From positions 18,651-82,650 of the forward strand of contig CAMARK010000007.1 in the NCBI GenBank assembly GCA_945860205.1: a stretch of 64,000 bases of DNA. The letters run 5' to 3'. Positions 23,960 through 32,235 of the stretch are shown piece by piece. Source of the DNA: Reyranella massiliensis 521 (GTDB taxonomy: Bacteria; Pseudomonadota; Alphaproteobacteria; Reyranellales; Reyranellaceae). A program made the position numbers and the translations under genes. How positions within the stretch are numbered: position 1 is the stretch's first letter; each line of letters begins with the position of its first letter. The notes under the pieces were generated by a model, which made no database searches, was not told where the DNA came from, and saw nothing but the letters and a program-made list of their open reading frames with translations.

Positions 23960-24739
23960 ATGAACATGACCGCGCAACGGGAGCTCGCCCGTCTCCTCGC
24001 CTCCCTTAGACGCGACCGCCGCCAGCAGAGCGGCCTCGAACCGCGCCTCGTGCCGCCCGACAGCGCGACCGCCTATCGCGTCGCCGGCATGGTCGCCGAA
24101 GAACTTGGCTGGCCGGTGCTGGGTTGGAAGATCGCGGCCTTCAAGGAAGAGATGCAGCAGGCGCTGCGTACAGATTCGCCCATATACGGCCGCACCTACT
24201 TCGTGCAGGAGACGCCGTTCAGCACCGTGCATGCCAAACTCGCGAGCCCGATCCCCGAGGTCGAGTACCAGGCCAGGCTCGGCGTCGACCTGCCGTCGCG
24301 CGAAAAACCTTACAGCCAGGACGAAGTGACCGATGCCGTGGCCTCGCTGCATCCCGGCCTCGAGCTGGCGGAATGCCGCTTCGTCCATGACGCGGCCTTC
24401 CCGCCGCTCCCCGCCATCCTGGCCGACGGCGCCGGCTCCGGCACGATCATCTACGGCCCTGCCATCGCCGACTGGAAGACGCGCGACATCGCGGGACAGG
24501 AGGCGACGCTCACGTCGAACGGCCGCCTGCGCCGCAAGGGCACGGCGGCCGATGCGCTCGATCACCCTGTCGCGCCGCTCACGTGGCTCGCCAACGAACT
24601 CTCGCGCACCGGCGTCGGGATGAAAGCTGGGCAGATGGTGAGTACCGGCACGCTGACCGGCATGCTGGCGCCCAAGCCGGGCGAGACCTACGTCGCCGAC
24701 TTCGGGCCGTTCGGCGGGGTCACCGTCGCGTTCATGTAA
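23960..24739 (+). CDS. 2-keto-4-pentenoate hydratase-like protein (FAH superfamily, MhpD type)
   Basis: The protein (259 aa) matches the MhpD/2-oxopent-4-enoate hydratase layout: an N-terminal helical region (TAYRVAGMVAEELGWPVLGWKIA), the metal-site strands PIPEVEYQARLGVDLP and LELAECRF, and a C-terminal GQMVSTGTLTGMLAPKPGETYVADFG barrel edge. Relatives hydrate a 2-keto-4-enoate formed after meta-cleavage of aromatic rings. No ring-cleavage dioxygenase lies nearby, so the pathway here is open. The stop overlaps the convergent monooxygenase gene by 8 bp. Confidence 0.85.
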   Translation: MNMTAQRELARLLASLRRDRRQQSGLEPRLVPPDSATAYRVAGMVAEELGWPVLGWKIAAFKEEMQQALRTDSPIYGRTYFVQETPFSTVHAKLASPIPEVEYQARLGVDLPSREKPYSQDEVTDAVASLHPGLELAECRFVHDAAFPPLPAILADGAGSGTIIYGPAIADWKTRDIAGQEATLTSNGRLRRKGTAADALDHPVAPLTWLANELSRTGVGMKAGQMVSTGTLTGMLAPKPGETYVADFGPFGGVTVAFM

Positions 24740-26216
24740 ATCGCATCGCTTTATCCTTCACCGAGCCGTAGCGCAGGCTCAGAAGGTCGAGGGCGTAGTT
24801 CTGATAGAGCTTCCACGGCCGCTTGCTGCCCTGCTTGGGCTGGTGCGCCAGCGCGCGCTGGATGTAACCCGAGGAGAAGTTGACCCACGGCTCCTCGGTG
24901 AGCGTCGGGTCGTCGTTGCGCGGCGTGGCCTGGCGGGCGCCGGTGCGGTCCATGTGGTTCAGCAGGCGGCAGACATATTCGCAGACGAGATCGGCCTTCA
25001 GCGTCCACGAGGCGTTGGTGTAGCCGAACACCGAGGCGAGGTTGGGCACGCCGGAATACATCATGCCCTTGTAGATCATGGTCTCGGGCAGCTTCACCGG
25101 CGTGCCGTCGACCACGAGCTTCGCGCCGCCCAGCGGCTGCAGCACCAGGCCGGTCGCCATCACCACCACGTCGGCCTCGAGCTCGCCGCCCGACTTCAGG
25201 CGGATGCCGTTCTCGGTGAAAGTCTCGATGTGATCGGTGACGACCGACGCCTTCTTCTTGCGGATGGCGCGGAACAGATCAGCGTCGGGCACCAGGCAAA
25301 GCCGCTGGTCCCACGGATTGTAGCGCGGCGTGAAATGCGTATCGACGTCGTAGTCCGGCCCCAGCATCTGGCGCACGCCGCCCAGGATCAGGCCCTTCAC
25401 CTTCTCCGGCTTGCGCTTGCACATCTGGTAGAAATACATGCCCAAAAGCACGTTCTTCCAGCGCGTCAGCATGTAGGCGAGTTTGAGCGGCAGGCGGCGC
25501 CGGAGTTTGTTGGCGATCGGATCCTGCGCAGGCCGCGCCACCACGTAGGTCGGCGAGCGCTGCAGCATGGTGACCTGTGCAGCCGTCTCGGCCATCGCCG
25601 GCACCACCGTGACGGCGGTGGCACCGCTGCCGATCACCACCACCTTCTTGCCGGCATAGTCGAGATCCTCCGGCCAGTGCTGCGGGTGCACCACCCTGCC
25701 CTTGAAGCCGTCGATGCCGGCAAACTCCGGCACATAGCCCTTCTCGTAGCGGTAGTAGCCGCTGCACATCCAGAGGAAGCCGCAGGAGATGAAGACGCGC
25801 TCCTTGTCCGCCCCGCGCTCCAGCTCGACCGTCCACTTCGCATCGGGCGTCGACCACGAGGCGCCGACCACGCGATGCTGGTAGCGGATCTTGGCGTCGA
25901 TGCCATGGTCGCTCGCGACCTCGCGGATGTAGGACAGGATCGCGGGCCCATCGGCGATCGCCTTGGCGTCCTTCCAAGGCCGGAAGCGGTAGCCCAGCGT
26001 ATACATGTCCGAATCGGAGCGGACGCCGGGATAGCGGAAGAGATCCCACGTCCCGCCGCTCGCGGTGCGCGCCTCGACGATGGCGTAGCTCTTGCCCGGG
26101 CAGTTCTTCTGCAGATGCCAGGCCGCGCCTATGCCGGAGAGGCCGGCGCCGACGATCAGCACATCGACGTGCTCGATCCCTGCGGATTGACCGGCGAAAA
26201 CGTGAAGTGTGTCCAT
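24732..26216 (-). CDS. Flavin-dependent monooxygenase, Baeyer-Villiger type (EthA-like)
   Basis: This 494-aa protein carries the Baeyer-Villiger fingerprint FKGRVVHPQHWP at residues 171-182 (FxGxxxHxxxWP). The FAD site is VLIVGAGLSGIGA (residues 19-31) and the NADPH site is VVVIGSGATAVTVVPAM (about 192-208). RTASGGTWDLFRYPGVRSDSDMYTLG is the substrate-gating region seen in EthA-like enzymes. It would insert oxygen next to a ketone, or oxidise sulfur, in the cytoplasm. It is a single gene on the minus strand, convergent with the hydratase and divergent from a small secreted protein. Confidence 0.92.
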   Translation of the reverse strand: MDTLHVFAGQSAGIEHVDVLIVGAGLSGIGAAWHLQKNCPGKSYAIVEARTASGGTWDLFRYPGVRSDSDMYTLGYRFRPWKDAKAIADGPAILSYIREVASDHGIDAKIRYQHRVVGASWSTPDAKWTVELERGADKERVFISCGFLWMCSGYYRYEKGYVPEFAGIDGFKGRVVHPQHWPEDLDYAGKKVVVIGSGATAVTVVPAMAETAAQVTMLQRSPTYVVARPAQDPIANKLRRRLPLKLAYMLTRWKNVLLGMYFYQMCKRKPEKVKGLILGGVRQMLGPDYDVDTHFTPRYNPWDQRLCLVPDADLFRAIRKKKASVVTDHIETFTENGIRLKSGGELEADVVVMATGLVLQPLGGAKLVVDGTPVKLPETMIYKGMMYSGVPNLASVFGYTNASWTLKADLVCEYVCRLLNHMDRTGARQATPRNDDPTLTEEPWVNFSSGYIQRALAHQPKQGSKRPWKLYQNYALDLLSLRYGSVKDKAMRFT

Positions 26217-26320
26217 GGGGCAACATCATCGAACCCGTCCACCGACGCAACCCCGTCCCCCTTCACCTGCACCGCAAGTCCGCGTATTCTTAGCGATAAT
26301 CCCGGTGGGGACACAAGACG

Positions 26321-26653
26321 ATGTTCAGAGGCTTGTCGGTTTCCCTGGCTGCGCTGGCGGCCGTTTTCAGTCTGTCGGGCGAGGCGGCGGCGGCCGGCTC
26401 CTGCGACAATCTCGAGGGCCAGGACGTGACCCTCGCGGGAACGGTCGACAAGGTTGCCGGCATCGGCGTGATCTTCTTCACGGACAGGAAAACCGGCTGC
26501 GACTTCGGCCTGGTCGCCTTTTCAAGCGATCCGCCGTGCAAGCAAGGCAACGCGATCGAGGTCAAGGGCAAGCTCAGGAAGAACGCCTACGTCAAGGGCA
26601 TGTACGACGTCGAACGCAACCGCCGTGCGCCCGACGGCCTCGTCTGCCGCTAG
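26321..26653 (+). CDS. Small exported protein, OB-fold-like, function unknown
   Basis: The 110-aa product has a clear signal peptide (residues 1-24, ending GEAAAA). The mature part looks like a small beta-barrel: DVTLAGTVDKVAGIGVIFFTD, then GNAIEVKGKLRKNAYVKG, with four cysteines (two of them close to the mature ends) that could form disulfides in the periplasm. The pattern resembles tRNA_anti-like/OB-fold periplasmic proteins of unknown function. No operon partner: the upstream gene diverges and the MFS gene converges 15 bp after the stop. Confidence 0.75.
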   Translation: MFRGLSVSLAALAAVFSLSGEAAAAGSCDNLEGQDVTLAGTVDKVAGIGVIFFTDRKTGCDFGLVAFSSDPPCKQGNAIEVKGKLRKNAYVKGMYDVERNRRAPDGLVCR

Positions 26654-26668
26654 AGGCCAAACCAGCTT

Positions 26669-27916
26669 TCAGGCCGGCCTGCCCCGGCGCTTTCCGATCT
26701 CACCGCCGATCAACAAGGCCAGACATCCGCTCATCGTGACGGCAGCCGCGATGGCGAGCCCCGGCCCGTAGCCGCTAAAACCGTCGCGCAGGAAGCCGAA
26801 CAGCGCCGGCCCGAAAGCCGAAGTGAACTGGATGACCGTGGCCGCGGCGCCGTAAGTGGCGCCGAACGCTGCCGCGCCGAATTCGCGCCGCACCACGACC
26901 GGGCCCAGCGTCGTGACATGGCCGATGCCATAGCCGTAGACGAGGCTGGCGGCGATCAGCACCGGCACCGTCGGCCAGAGCGCGATGGCCAGCAGGGCCG
27001 CCGACTGGGCCACCATCACGGCACAGGCCAAGTGCCGCGCGCGCGCACCATCCACGATGCGGGCCAGGATGAGGCGGCCCACAAATGCCGTGACCCCCGT
27101 GGCGCTCACCAGCAGCCCCGCGCCCGCCATGCCCAGCAGCGGTTCGGCCAGGGCGACATGATGGGTGATAAAGGCGATCTGCACCGTGAGCCCCAGGGCG
27201 AAGGCGGCCGCGGCACTCCACAGCAACAGGCGGCTGTTGGCGGCCGTGGCGATCGGCGGCGTCAGCGCGACGGTCTCGGCCGCTACCGCAGGCGCATCGC
27301 CGTCGCGCTGCAGGTCGATGTCCGCCGGCCCGCGGAAGCGCAGCACGCGCCAGATCAGCGGCACCAACACGACCGCGACGACGATGCCGGCCGCGATCAA
27401 GCCATGTCCCAGCCCGAGCTTGGCGATGGCCAGCAGCAGCAGCGGCACGCCGGCGATGGCGCCCACGCTGGCGCCCATGATGGCGAGCGTCATCGAGCGG
27501 CCCTGATGGCGCTCGAACCACGGCGCCACCGTCGTGGTGATGCCCGTCATCGACAGCGTCGACCAGCCGATGCCCAGCAGCACGAAACAGGGATAGAGCT
27601 GCCACGGCACCGAGACCTGGCCGATCAGCGCCACGCCCGAAGCCATGCAGGCCACGCCCAGCAGCAGTACGGGCCTGGGTCCCCAGCGGTCGATGCTGCG
27701 GCCGACCGGCCGCTGCACGGCCGCACTCACCAGGAAGAACAGCGTGATGGCCGTCGCCACATCGGCCACCGGCCAGCCGTGGGCGGCCGTGACGGCCTGC
27801 AGATAGACGCTGGACCCGAACAGGCCCAGCGACCAGGCGCAGGCGGCGATGACGAAGCAGGCCGCGACGACCCGCCAACCGTGGAACACGCGTGAGCTCA
27901 CCTGACTATTCGCCAA
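26669..27916 (-). CDS. Major facilitator superfamily transporter
   Basis: The protein is about 415 aa with 12 predicted membrane helices, beginning FHGWRVVAACFVIAACAWSLGLFG. The loop between helices 2 and 3 reads GRSIDRWGPRPVLLLG, the MFS motif A. The layout fits the monocarboxylate/OFA-type branch, but the substrate is unknown. The start is uncertain: a TTG at 27916, directly beside the long inverted repeat and with AGGA six bases away, or GTG at 27901 or 27889. If the first is used, the repeat supplies the ribosome site. Confidence 0.87.
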   Translation of the reverse strand: MANSQVSSRVFHGWRVVAACFVIAACAWSLGLFGSSVYLQAVTAAHGWPVADVATAITLFFLVSAAVQRPVGRSIDRWGPRPVLLLGVACMASGVALIGQVSVPWQLYPCFVLLGIGWSTLSMTGITTTVAPWFERHQGRSMTLAIMGASVGAIAGVPLLLLAIAKLGLGHGLIAAGIVVAVVLVPLIWRVLRFRGPADIDLQRDGDAPAVAAETVALTPPIATAANSRLLLWSAAAAFALGLTVQIAFITHHVALAEPLLGMAGAGLLVSATGVTAFVGRLILARIVDGARARHLACAVMVAQSAALLAIALWPTVPVLIAASLVYGYGIGHVTTLGPVVVRREFGAAAFGATYGAAATVIQFTSAFGPALFGFLRDGFSGYGPGLAIAAAVTMSGCLALLIGGEIGKRRGRPA

Positions 27917-28024
27917 CCCTCATCCTGAGGAGCACCGCGCAGCGGCGCGTCTCGAAGGATGGCCAACACGATGACTGGTCCCACCCTTCGAGACGCAGCC
28001 TGCGGCTGCTCCTCAGGGTGAGGG
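27917..28024. repeat. 108-bp palindromic intergenic repeat with internal hairpins
   Basis: Two arms (27917-27962 and 27981-28024) are inverted copies around an 18-bp loop. The outer 17 bp (CCCTCATCCTGAGGAGC type) and inner 16 bp (GCGTCTCGAAGGATGG type) of each arm match with one mismatch each. The middle segments differ, yet each is a small hairpin of its own: CCGC-GCA-GCGG on the left, GCAGCC-TGC-GGCTGC on the right. The whole can fold as a cruciform or branched RNA. I recognise the motif as a dispersed intergenic repeat of Bradyrhizobium-like alphaproteobacteria. It separates two genes that point the same way and might act as a terminator or mRNA-stability element. Confidence 0.85.
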
Positions 28025-28042
28025 CTATGCCGCTCACCGACC

Positions 28043-29059
28043 TCAGCTCGGCTTGATGTTGCCCTTCTGGATGACGTCGCCCCAGCGCTTCATTTCCGAG
28101 ACCATCTTGGCCTGCGCTTCGACCTGCGTGCTGCCGCCGAGCGGCACGATGCCGAGCTTCAGCATGCGCTCGCGGAAATCGGCGTCCTTGATCGCCTCGT
28201 TGCCCGCCGCATTCAGCTTCGCCACGACATCGGCGGGCGTGCCCCTGGGCACGAACAGCGTGTAGTTGGTGGCCGATTCGAAGCCCGGGACGCCTGCCTC
28301 GGCCATGGTCGGCACCTCGGGCAGCAGCGGCGAGCGCGTCTTCGAGGTCACGGCCAGGCAGCGCACCTTGCCCGAAGCGATATGCGGCAGGTGGGCCAGC
28401 ACATTGTCGATCGAGACCTGGACGCGGCCCTCGTAGAGATCGGCCTGAAAGAACGACGTGCCCTTGTAGGGAACGTGGGTCATCTCCGCGCCGGTCATCT
28501 GCTTTAGCATCTCGTAGTTGAGATGGATCAGACCGCCGAAGCCCGACGAGGCATAGGAGAGCTTGCCCGGCTCCTTCTTGGCGAGCGCGATCAGCTCCTG
28601 GACGTTCTTCACCGGCAGGCTGGGCGTGACCAAGACCGCCACGGTGCCGTTGCCGATCTCGAGCACCGGCACGAAGTCCTTGGCCATGTCGAAGCTCAGG
28701 TTCTGGTGGAAGAACGGCGCGATCGAATAGTCGACCAGGCTGCCCACCATCATCGTGTAGCCATCGGGCGCGCTGCGGGCGAGCGCCGCCGCACCGATCG
28801 TGGCGCCGGCGCCGGGCTGGTTGTCGACCACCATGGTCTGGCCGAGCCTGGCCGAGACTTTCTCGGAGAAGGCGCGCGACACCGTGTCGATGCCGCCGCC
28901 TGGCGGATAGGGCGCGATCACCCGGATCTGCTTCGCGGGCCAGGCTTGCGCGCGGGCACCGGAGAAAGGAACCGCCGAGGCGGCGAGCGCGCCGGCGGCC
29001 GACACCGACACCAGCCGGCGCCGGGAAAGAAACGGGACGTTGCCTCGCCGGTCCTTCAT
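28043..29059 (-). CDS. Tripartite tricarboxylate transporter receptor (Bug family)
   Basis: The 338-aa protein has a long signal region containing LSRRRLVSVSAAGALAASA, which could be a twin-arginine signal, and ends near GARA-QAWP. The mature protein begins with Bug-family strand IRVIAPYPPGGGIDTVSR and contains VDNQPGAGATIGAAALARSAPDGYTMM and LPEVPTMAEAGVPGFES. Bug proteins bind small carboxylates such as citrate or aromatic acids and work with TctAB membrane proteins. No TctA or TctB gene is in the window, so this is an orphan receptor, which is common in such genomes. Confidence 0.9.
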   Translation of the reverse strand: MKDRRGNVPFLSRRRLVSVSAAGALAASAVPFSGARAQAWPAKQIRVIAPYPPGGGIDTVSRAFSEKVSARLGQTMVVDNQPGAGATIGAAALARSAPDGYTMMVGSLVDYSIAPFFHQNLSFDMAKDFVPVLEIGNGTVAVLVTPSLPVKNVQELIALAKKEPGKLSYASSGFGGLIHLNYEMLKQMTGAEMTHVPYKGTSFFQADLYEGRVQVSIDNVLAHLPHIASGKVRCLAVTSKTRSPLLPEVPTMAEAGVPGFESATNYTLFVPRGTPADVVAKLNAAGNEAIKDADFRERMLKLGIVPLGGSTQVEAQAKMVSEMKRWGDVIQKGNIKPS

Positions 29060-29071
29060 TTTTGCCTCTCC

Positions 29072-29695
29072 CTATTGTGCAAAATGCAGCTTCTGAATCG
29101 CCTTGGTGAGCTTGGTCAGTTTCTCGAGCTCGGCGGCGTCGAGCGCCTTGTCGTCGGGTTGGGCCTGCAGCAGCAGCTCGGACTCCTCGAGTTGTCTGAC
29201 CAATTCGAACGCCTGCGCCGTCCTCTCTTTATCGGTCCCGGCCAGCAGCGGCTGGACCGAGAGATAGAGCGAAGCCAGGCTGCGGTTCTGCAATTCCGGT
29301 GTCAGGGGGATCGCGCTCTTGAAGACGCCGTTCAGTGCATTCTTGGCGTCGCCGACGGTCTTCGCACGCCGCAGCAGGAAGATCATGCTGTCGAGCCGAT
29401 GCTGGATCTCGAATTTGTGGCTCGAGAGATCCTCGCGGTTCTTCTGCGCGATCTCGTGATCGTGCTGGATCTGCTGCAGGAACGCCGCCCCACCGGTCAG
29501 GACGACCGACGACAGCAGCCACATGCCGACCGAGCTGTTCAGGAACTCGAACAGCTTCTTGCCGAAACCGTGCTTCACCGGAACCGCAGGCGGTGCCGGC
29601 TCCGGCGGCGGCACCTGTGCCTCGATGGCCTTGCGGACGGAATGGCGATAGTGCTCTTCGGCGGCAATGCGCTTCAGTTCATCGTCGGTCAGCAT
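29072..29695 (-). CDS. Hypothetical single-pass membrane protein
   Basis: I do not recognise this 207-aa protein. The first 50 residues are charged with a proline-rich patch (PPPEPAPPAVP). A single hydrophobic helix follows at about 56-74 (SVGMWLLSSVVLTGGAAFL). The rest is charged and helical (for example QHDHEIAQKNREDLSSHKFEIQHRLDSM and a C-terminal leucine-rich helix), suggesting a coiled coil on one side of the membrane. It lies 12 bp upstream of the Bug receptor start on the same strand, so the two are probably co-transcribed, and 9 bp after the PEP-mutase-family stop. Confidence 0.75.
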   Translation of the reverse strand: MLTDDELKRIAAEEHYRHSVRKAIEAQVPPPEPAPPAVPVKHGFGKKLFEFLNSSVGMWLLSSVVLTGGAAFLQQIQHDHEIAQKNREDLSSHKFEIQHRLDSMIFLLRRAKTVGDAKNALNGVFKSAIPLTPELQNRSLASLYLSVQPLLAGTDKERTAQAFELVRQLEESELLLQAQPDDKALDAAELEKLTKLTKAIQKLHFAQ

Positions 29696-29704
29696 GTTGA
29701 AAGT

Positions 29705-30529
29705 CTATTCCTTCATGAAGGCGTTGAGGTCGGGCGTCGGCATGGTGCAATCGAGATAGCCGAAGGTACCCTTGTCCTTCACTTCCTTGGCGGCGTCGAA
29801 AAGCCCGGTCATCGCCGCGCGATAGAGCGAGGTGGCGAGGCTGATGCGCTTGACGCCGGCGGCCTCGAGTTCGGCCACGCTGAACGACCGGCCCTTGATG
29901 CCGGCCATGAAGTTAAACGGCTTCTTGAGCGAGCCGCACACCTTCTTGACCGCCGCGAGATCGGGCAGGCCAGGCGCCATCAGCACGTCGGCGCCGGCTG
30001 CCTCAAAGGCTTGTAGGCGCTTGATGATGTCATCGATGTCGGGCTGACCGCGAAGGCACCCCTCGGCGCGGGCGGTCAGCACGAAGGCGAACGGCAGGGC
30101 GCGGGCGGCCTTAGACGCCGCGGCCACGCGCTCGGCGGCCGCGCCGATATCGAACAGCGCCTTGTCCTTGTTGCCGGTCGCGTCCTCGATCGAGCCGCCG
30201 ACCAGGCCGACACCCGCCGCCTGCCGGATCGTTTCGGCTGCCGCATCGGGTGAATCGCCAAAGCCCTTCTCGAGATCGCCGATCACCGGCACGTCCACCG
30301 CCTCAGCGATCGCCCGGGCATTGGCCAGCGCTTCCTCGCGCGTGACCTTGCCATCGCGCTTGCCCAGAACGCCAGCCTTGGCGCCGCTCGACGTTGCCAG
30401 CGCCTCGTAGCCGAGTCCCGCCAGCATCCGGGCGGAGCCCGCGTCCCACGGATTGGGAATGACGAAGGCCCGAGGCGCCTCATGCAGGGCACGCAACTTC
30501 TTGGCCTTGTCGGCCTGACTGACGCTCAT
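29705..30529 (-). CDS. Isocitrate lyase/PEP mutase superfamily protein
   Basis: I chose the ATG at 30529 (274 aa); the longer open frame runs through a gene remnant. The TIM-barrel pattern is that of the PrpB/PEP-mutase group: AFVIPNPWDAGSARMLAGLGYEALATSS, the metal/substrate loop VIGDLEKGFGD, GGSIEDATG and FVLTARAEG. The KKCGH-type catalytic loop of true isocitrate and methylisocitrate lyases is absent. Relatives include oxaloacetate decarboxylase and phosphonopyruvate hydrolase. Proximity to phnWAY (2 kb) makes a phosphonate link conceivable, but the gene is not in that operon and the active site does not decide it. Confidence 0.85.
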   Translation of the reverse strand: MSVSQADKAKKLRALHEAPRAFVIPNPWDAGSARMLAGLGYEALATSSGAKAGVLGKRDGKVTREEALANARAIAEAVDVPVIGDLEKGFGDSPDAAAETIRQAAGVGLVGGSIEDATGNKDKALFDIGAAAERVAAASKAARALPFAFVLTARAEGCLRGQPDIDDIIKRLQAFEAAGADVLMAPGLPDLAAVKKVCGSLKKPFNFMAGIKGRSFSVAELEAAGVKRISLATSLYRAAMTGLFDAAKEVKDKGTFGYLDCTMPTPDLNAFMKE

Positions 30530-30542
30530 CGGACGTTTCCCC

Positions 30543-30586
30543 TTACATGTTGCGGCCATCCCACGGCCGCAGCCACAGTTTGTCGA
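30543..30586 (-). pseudogene. Remnant of a GFA-family gene 3' end
   Basis: Read on the minus strand, this 44-bp segment encodes DKLWLRPWDGRNM and a TAA stop. The intact GFA-family gene at 31638-31997 ends DKLSPRPWDGRSM and TAG. The two DNA segments are about 80% identical and in the same orientation. They flank the 984-bp reductase gene as imperfect direct repeats 1,095 bp apart. No further GFA sequence is recognisable upstream of the fragment, so it looks like the tail of a second copy that was otherwise lost. Chance similarity is possible because the match is short. Confidence 0.5.
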
Positions 30587-30650
30587 ATTAGGTACACTCC
30601 GCGCAATACCACCGATCCTCGAGAATCTCCTTACCAAAACAAAGGGCAAC

Positions 30651-31634
30651 ATGCTGGCGGCGATCTGCAAGACCTATGGTGGACCCGATGTCGTGCACTT
30701 GCGCGAGGTCGAGACCCCTATTCCGACGGACAGGGAAGTCCTCATCCGCATCCACGCCACGACTGTCTCTTCGGGTGACTGCCGGATACGCGGTGCGAAC
30801 TTTCCCACGGGCTTCGGGTTTCTGGCACGGCTGATCTTCGGTCTCACCCGGCCTCGCCAACCGATTCTGGGCACGGAATGCGCCGGCGTGATCGAGGCAA
30901 TCGGTGCCGGCGTCACGCGCTTTCGACCCGGCGATGCGGTCATCGCTTTCAGCGGCGGGAAGCTCGGATGCCACGCCGAATACAGGACCATGCGCGAAGA
31001 CGGGGCGCTGATCGCGAAACCCGCCGGTCTCGGATTCGAGGAGGCTGCAGCGATTGCCTTCGGAGGAACGACGGCGCTCCACTTTCTGAGGGGGCCCGGC
31101 AAGCTGCGACGCGGCGAGAGGGTGCTCGTCAACGGCGCCTCCGGCTGCGTCGGCGCGGCCGCCGTCCAACTCGCGAAACATCTCGGCGCTCACGTGACCG
31201 GCGTTTGCTCCGGCGCCAAGTCGGAGCTGGTCCGCTCGCTCGGGGCCAATGCGGTCATCGATTATGGCTCGGCCGATTTCGCAAAGAGCGGCGAGCGTTG
31301 GAACGTCATTATCGACACCGTGGGCAATGCGCCGTTCGCGCGCACGCGAGACGCCTTGACCGAGAACGGACGATTGCTTCTGGTCGCCTCCGGATTGCCC
31401 GACCTTCTGAAGGCGCCCTTCCAATCCATGACCAGCGGCCGGACGGTTGCCGGTGGACCAGCACCCGAGCGGGTCGAAGACCTCGCCTTGCTGGCGACGC
31501 TCTGCGAAGCCGGCACCGTCAGGCCGGTCATCGACAGCAGCTACCCGTTTGACCTTATCGTCGACGCCCACGCGCGCGCGGACACCAACCGCAAGAACGG
31601 CAGCGTCGTCGTCACCCTGGATGCGCGAGTCTGA
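30651..31634 (+). CDS. NAD(P)H:quinone oxidoreductase-like MDR protein (zinc-less alcohol dehydrogenase family)
   Basis: The 327-aa protein is a medium-chain dehydrogenase/reductase. The N-terminal GroES-like domain (MLAAICKTYGGPDVVHLREVE, GTECAGVIEAIGAGVTRFRPGD) lacks the cysteine cluster of structural-zinc enzymes. The Rossmann fold has VNGASGCVGAAAVQLAKHLGAHVTGVCSG, the NADPH pattern of quinone oxidoreductases and enoyl reductases. It probably reduces a quinone or enone. It is a lone plus-strand gene between minus-strand neighbours and is flanked by short direct repeats derived from GFA genes. That makes it a candidate insertion. Confidence 0.9.
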   Translation: MLAAICKTYGGPDVVHLREVETPIPTDREVLIRIHATTVSSGDCRIRGANFPTGFGFLARLIFGLTRPRQPILGTECAGVIEAIGAGVTRFRPGDAVIAFSGGKLGCHAEYRTMREDGALIAKPAGLGFEEAAAIAFGGTTALHFLRGPGKLRRGERVLVNGASGCVGAAAVQLAKHLGAHVTGVCSGAKSELVRSLGANAVIDYGSADFAKSGERWNVIIDTVGNAPFARTRDALTENGRLLLVASGLPDLLKAPFQSMTSGRTVAGGPAPERVEDLALLATLCEAGTVRPVIDSSYPFDLIVDAHARADTNRKNGSVVVTLDARV

Positions 31635-31637
31635 GCC

Positions 31638-31997
31638 CTACATGCTGCGGCCGTCCCACGGCCGCGGGCTCAACTTGTCGACATCGATACCCTCGATGCA
31701 GCGAAGATTGATGCCGACGGTGGCGGTGCCATCGGGCGCCGTGCCCTCGGCGTAGCTCTCGATGCCGCACGAGGTGCAGAAGCGGTGGTGCAGCGCCTTC
31801 TTGGCGAATTGATAATCGCCCTGCTGGGCGGCGCCCAAGGTGAGGTTGAACTTGGCCTTGGGCGCGAAGGCCCACACCGCACCGAGCTTGGTGCAGATCG
31901 TGCAGTTGCACTTTAGGGCGCCCGCCGGGTCGAGTTCGACGGTGTAGGCGACGCTGCCGCAGTGGCAGCTCCCGGAATAGCTCTTCGGATCGGCCAT
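31638..31997 (-). CDS. GFA-family (glutathione-dependent formaldehyde-activating-like) protein
   Basis: I chose the ATG at 31997 with GAGGAC before it (119 aa). The zinc-site cysteines are all present: CHCG near residue 11, CNCTIC near 30 and FCTSCG near 73, the arrangement of the GFA/CENP-V fold. Despite the name, most family members have no proven formaldehyde role. The gene ends three bases from the stop of the convergent reductase. The roughly 215 bp upstream (31998-32212) hold no gene that I can support; an A/T-rich stretch there probably contains the promoter. Confidence 0.88.
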   Translation of the reverse strand: MADPKSYSGSCHCGSVAYTVELDPAGALKCNCTICTKLGAVWAFAPKAKFNLTLGAAQQGDYQFAKKALHHRFCTSCGIESYAEGTAPDGTATVGINLRCIEGIDVDKLSPRPWDGRSM

Positions 31998-32212
31998 GAG
32001 GTCCTCGTGGGCTTGAACTTTAGCCGCGTTCCCTATATGTTCTATTTGATGCGCAAGCCAGCTTCTTTCGTAAACGAAAAGCCCTGCTTGCCGTTTCGGC
32101 ACGAAATCCTATTCCCGAAAATGCACGCTTCTGCCGCGCATCGACCGTCACCAGCCAAAGGAGGATTTCAGAAGAGTTTCAAGCGGTTATAAGGCGAAGC
32201 GTGGGACATCCG

Positions 32213-32233
32213 ACCTCCACGGGTCGTGGAGGT
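32213..32233 (-). terminator. Inverted repeat just after the phnY stop
   Basis: An 8-bp perfect stem (ACCTCCAC / GTGGAGGT) with a 5-base loop starts three bases after the end of phnY. Its position suggests it ends the phnWAY transcript or protects its 3' end. There is no T-run, so a classical Rho-independent terminator is not shown. Confidence 0.4.
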
Positions 32234-32235
32234 AC

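Noticed and set aside
24843..26429. Plus-strand open frame of 528 codons opposite the Baeyer-Villiger monooxygenase
   Set aside because: The coding strand carries intact flavoprotein motifs; the opposite frame has only low-complexity Arg/His/Ala sequence.
29705..30529. PEP-mutase-superfamily protein as phosphonopyruvate hydrolase
   Set aside because: It lies near the phosphonate genes, but it is not in their operon and its visible active-site loops do not distinguish this from oxaloacetate decarboxylase-like relatives.
31962..32192. Small 76-codon plus-strand frame between the GFA gene and phnY
   Set aside because: It overlaps the GFA 5' end in antisense, has no ribosome site and no similarity that I recognise.
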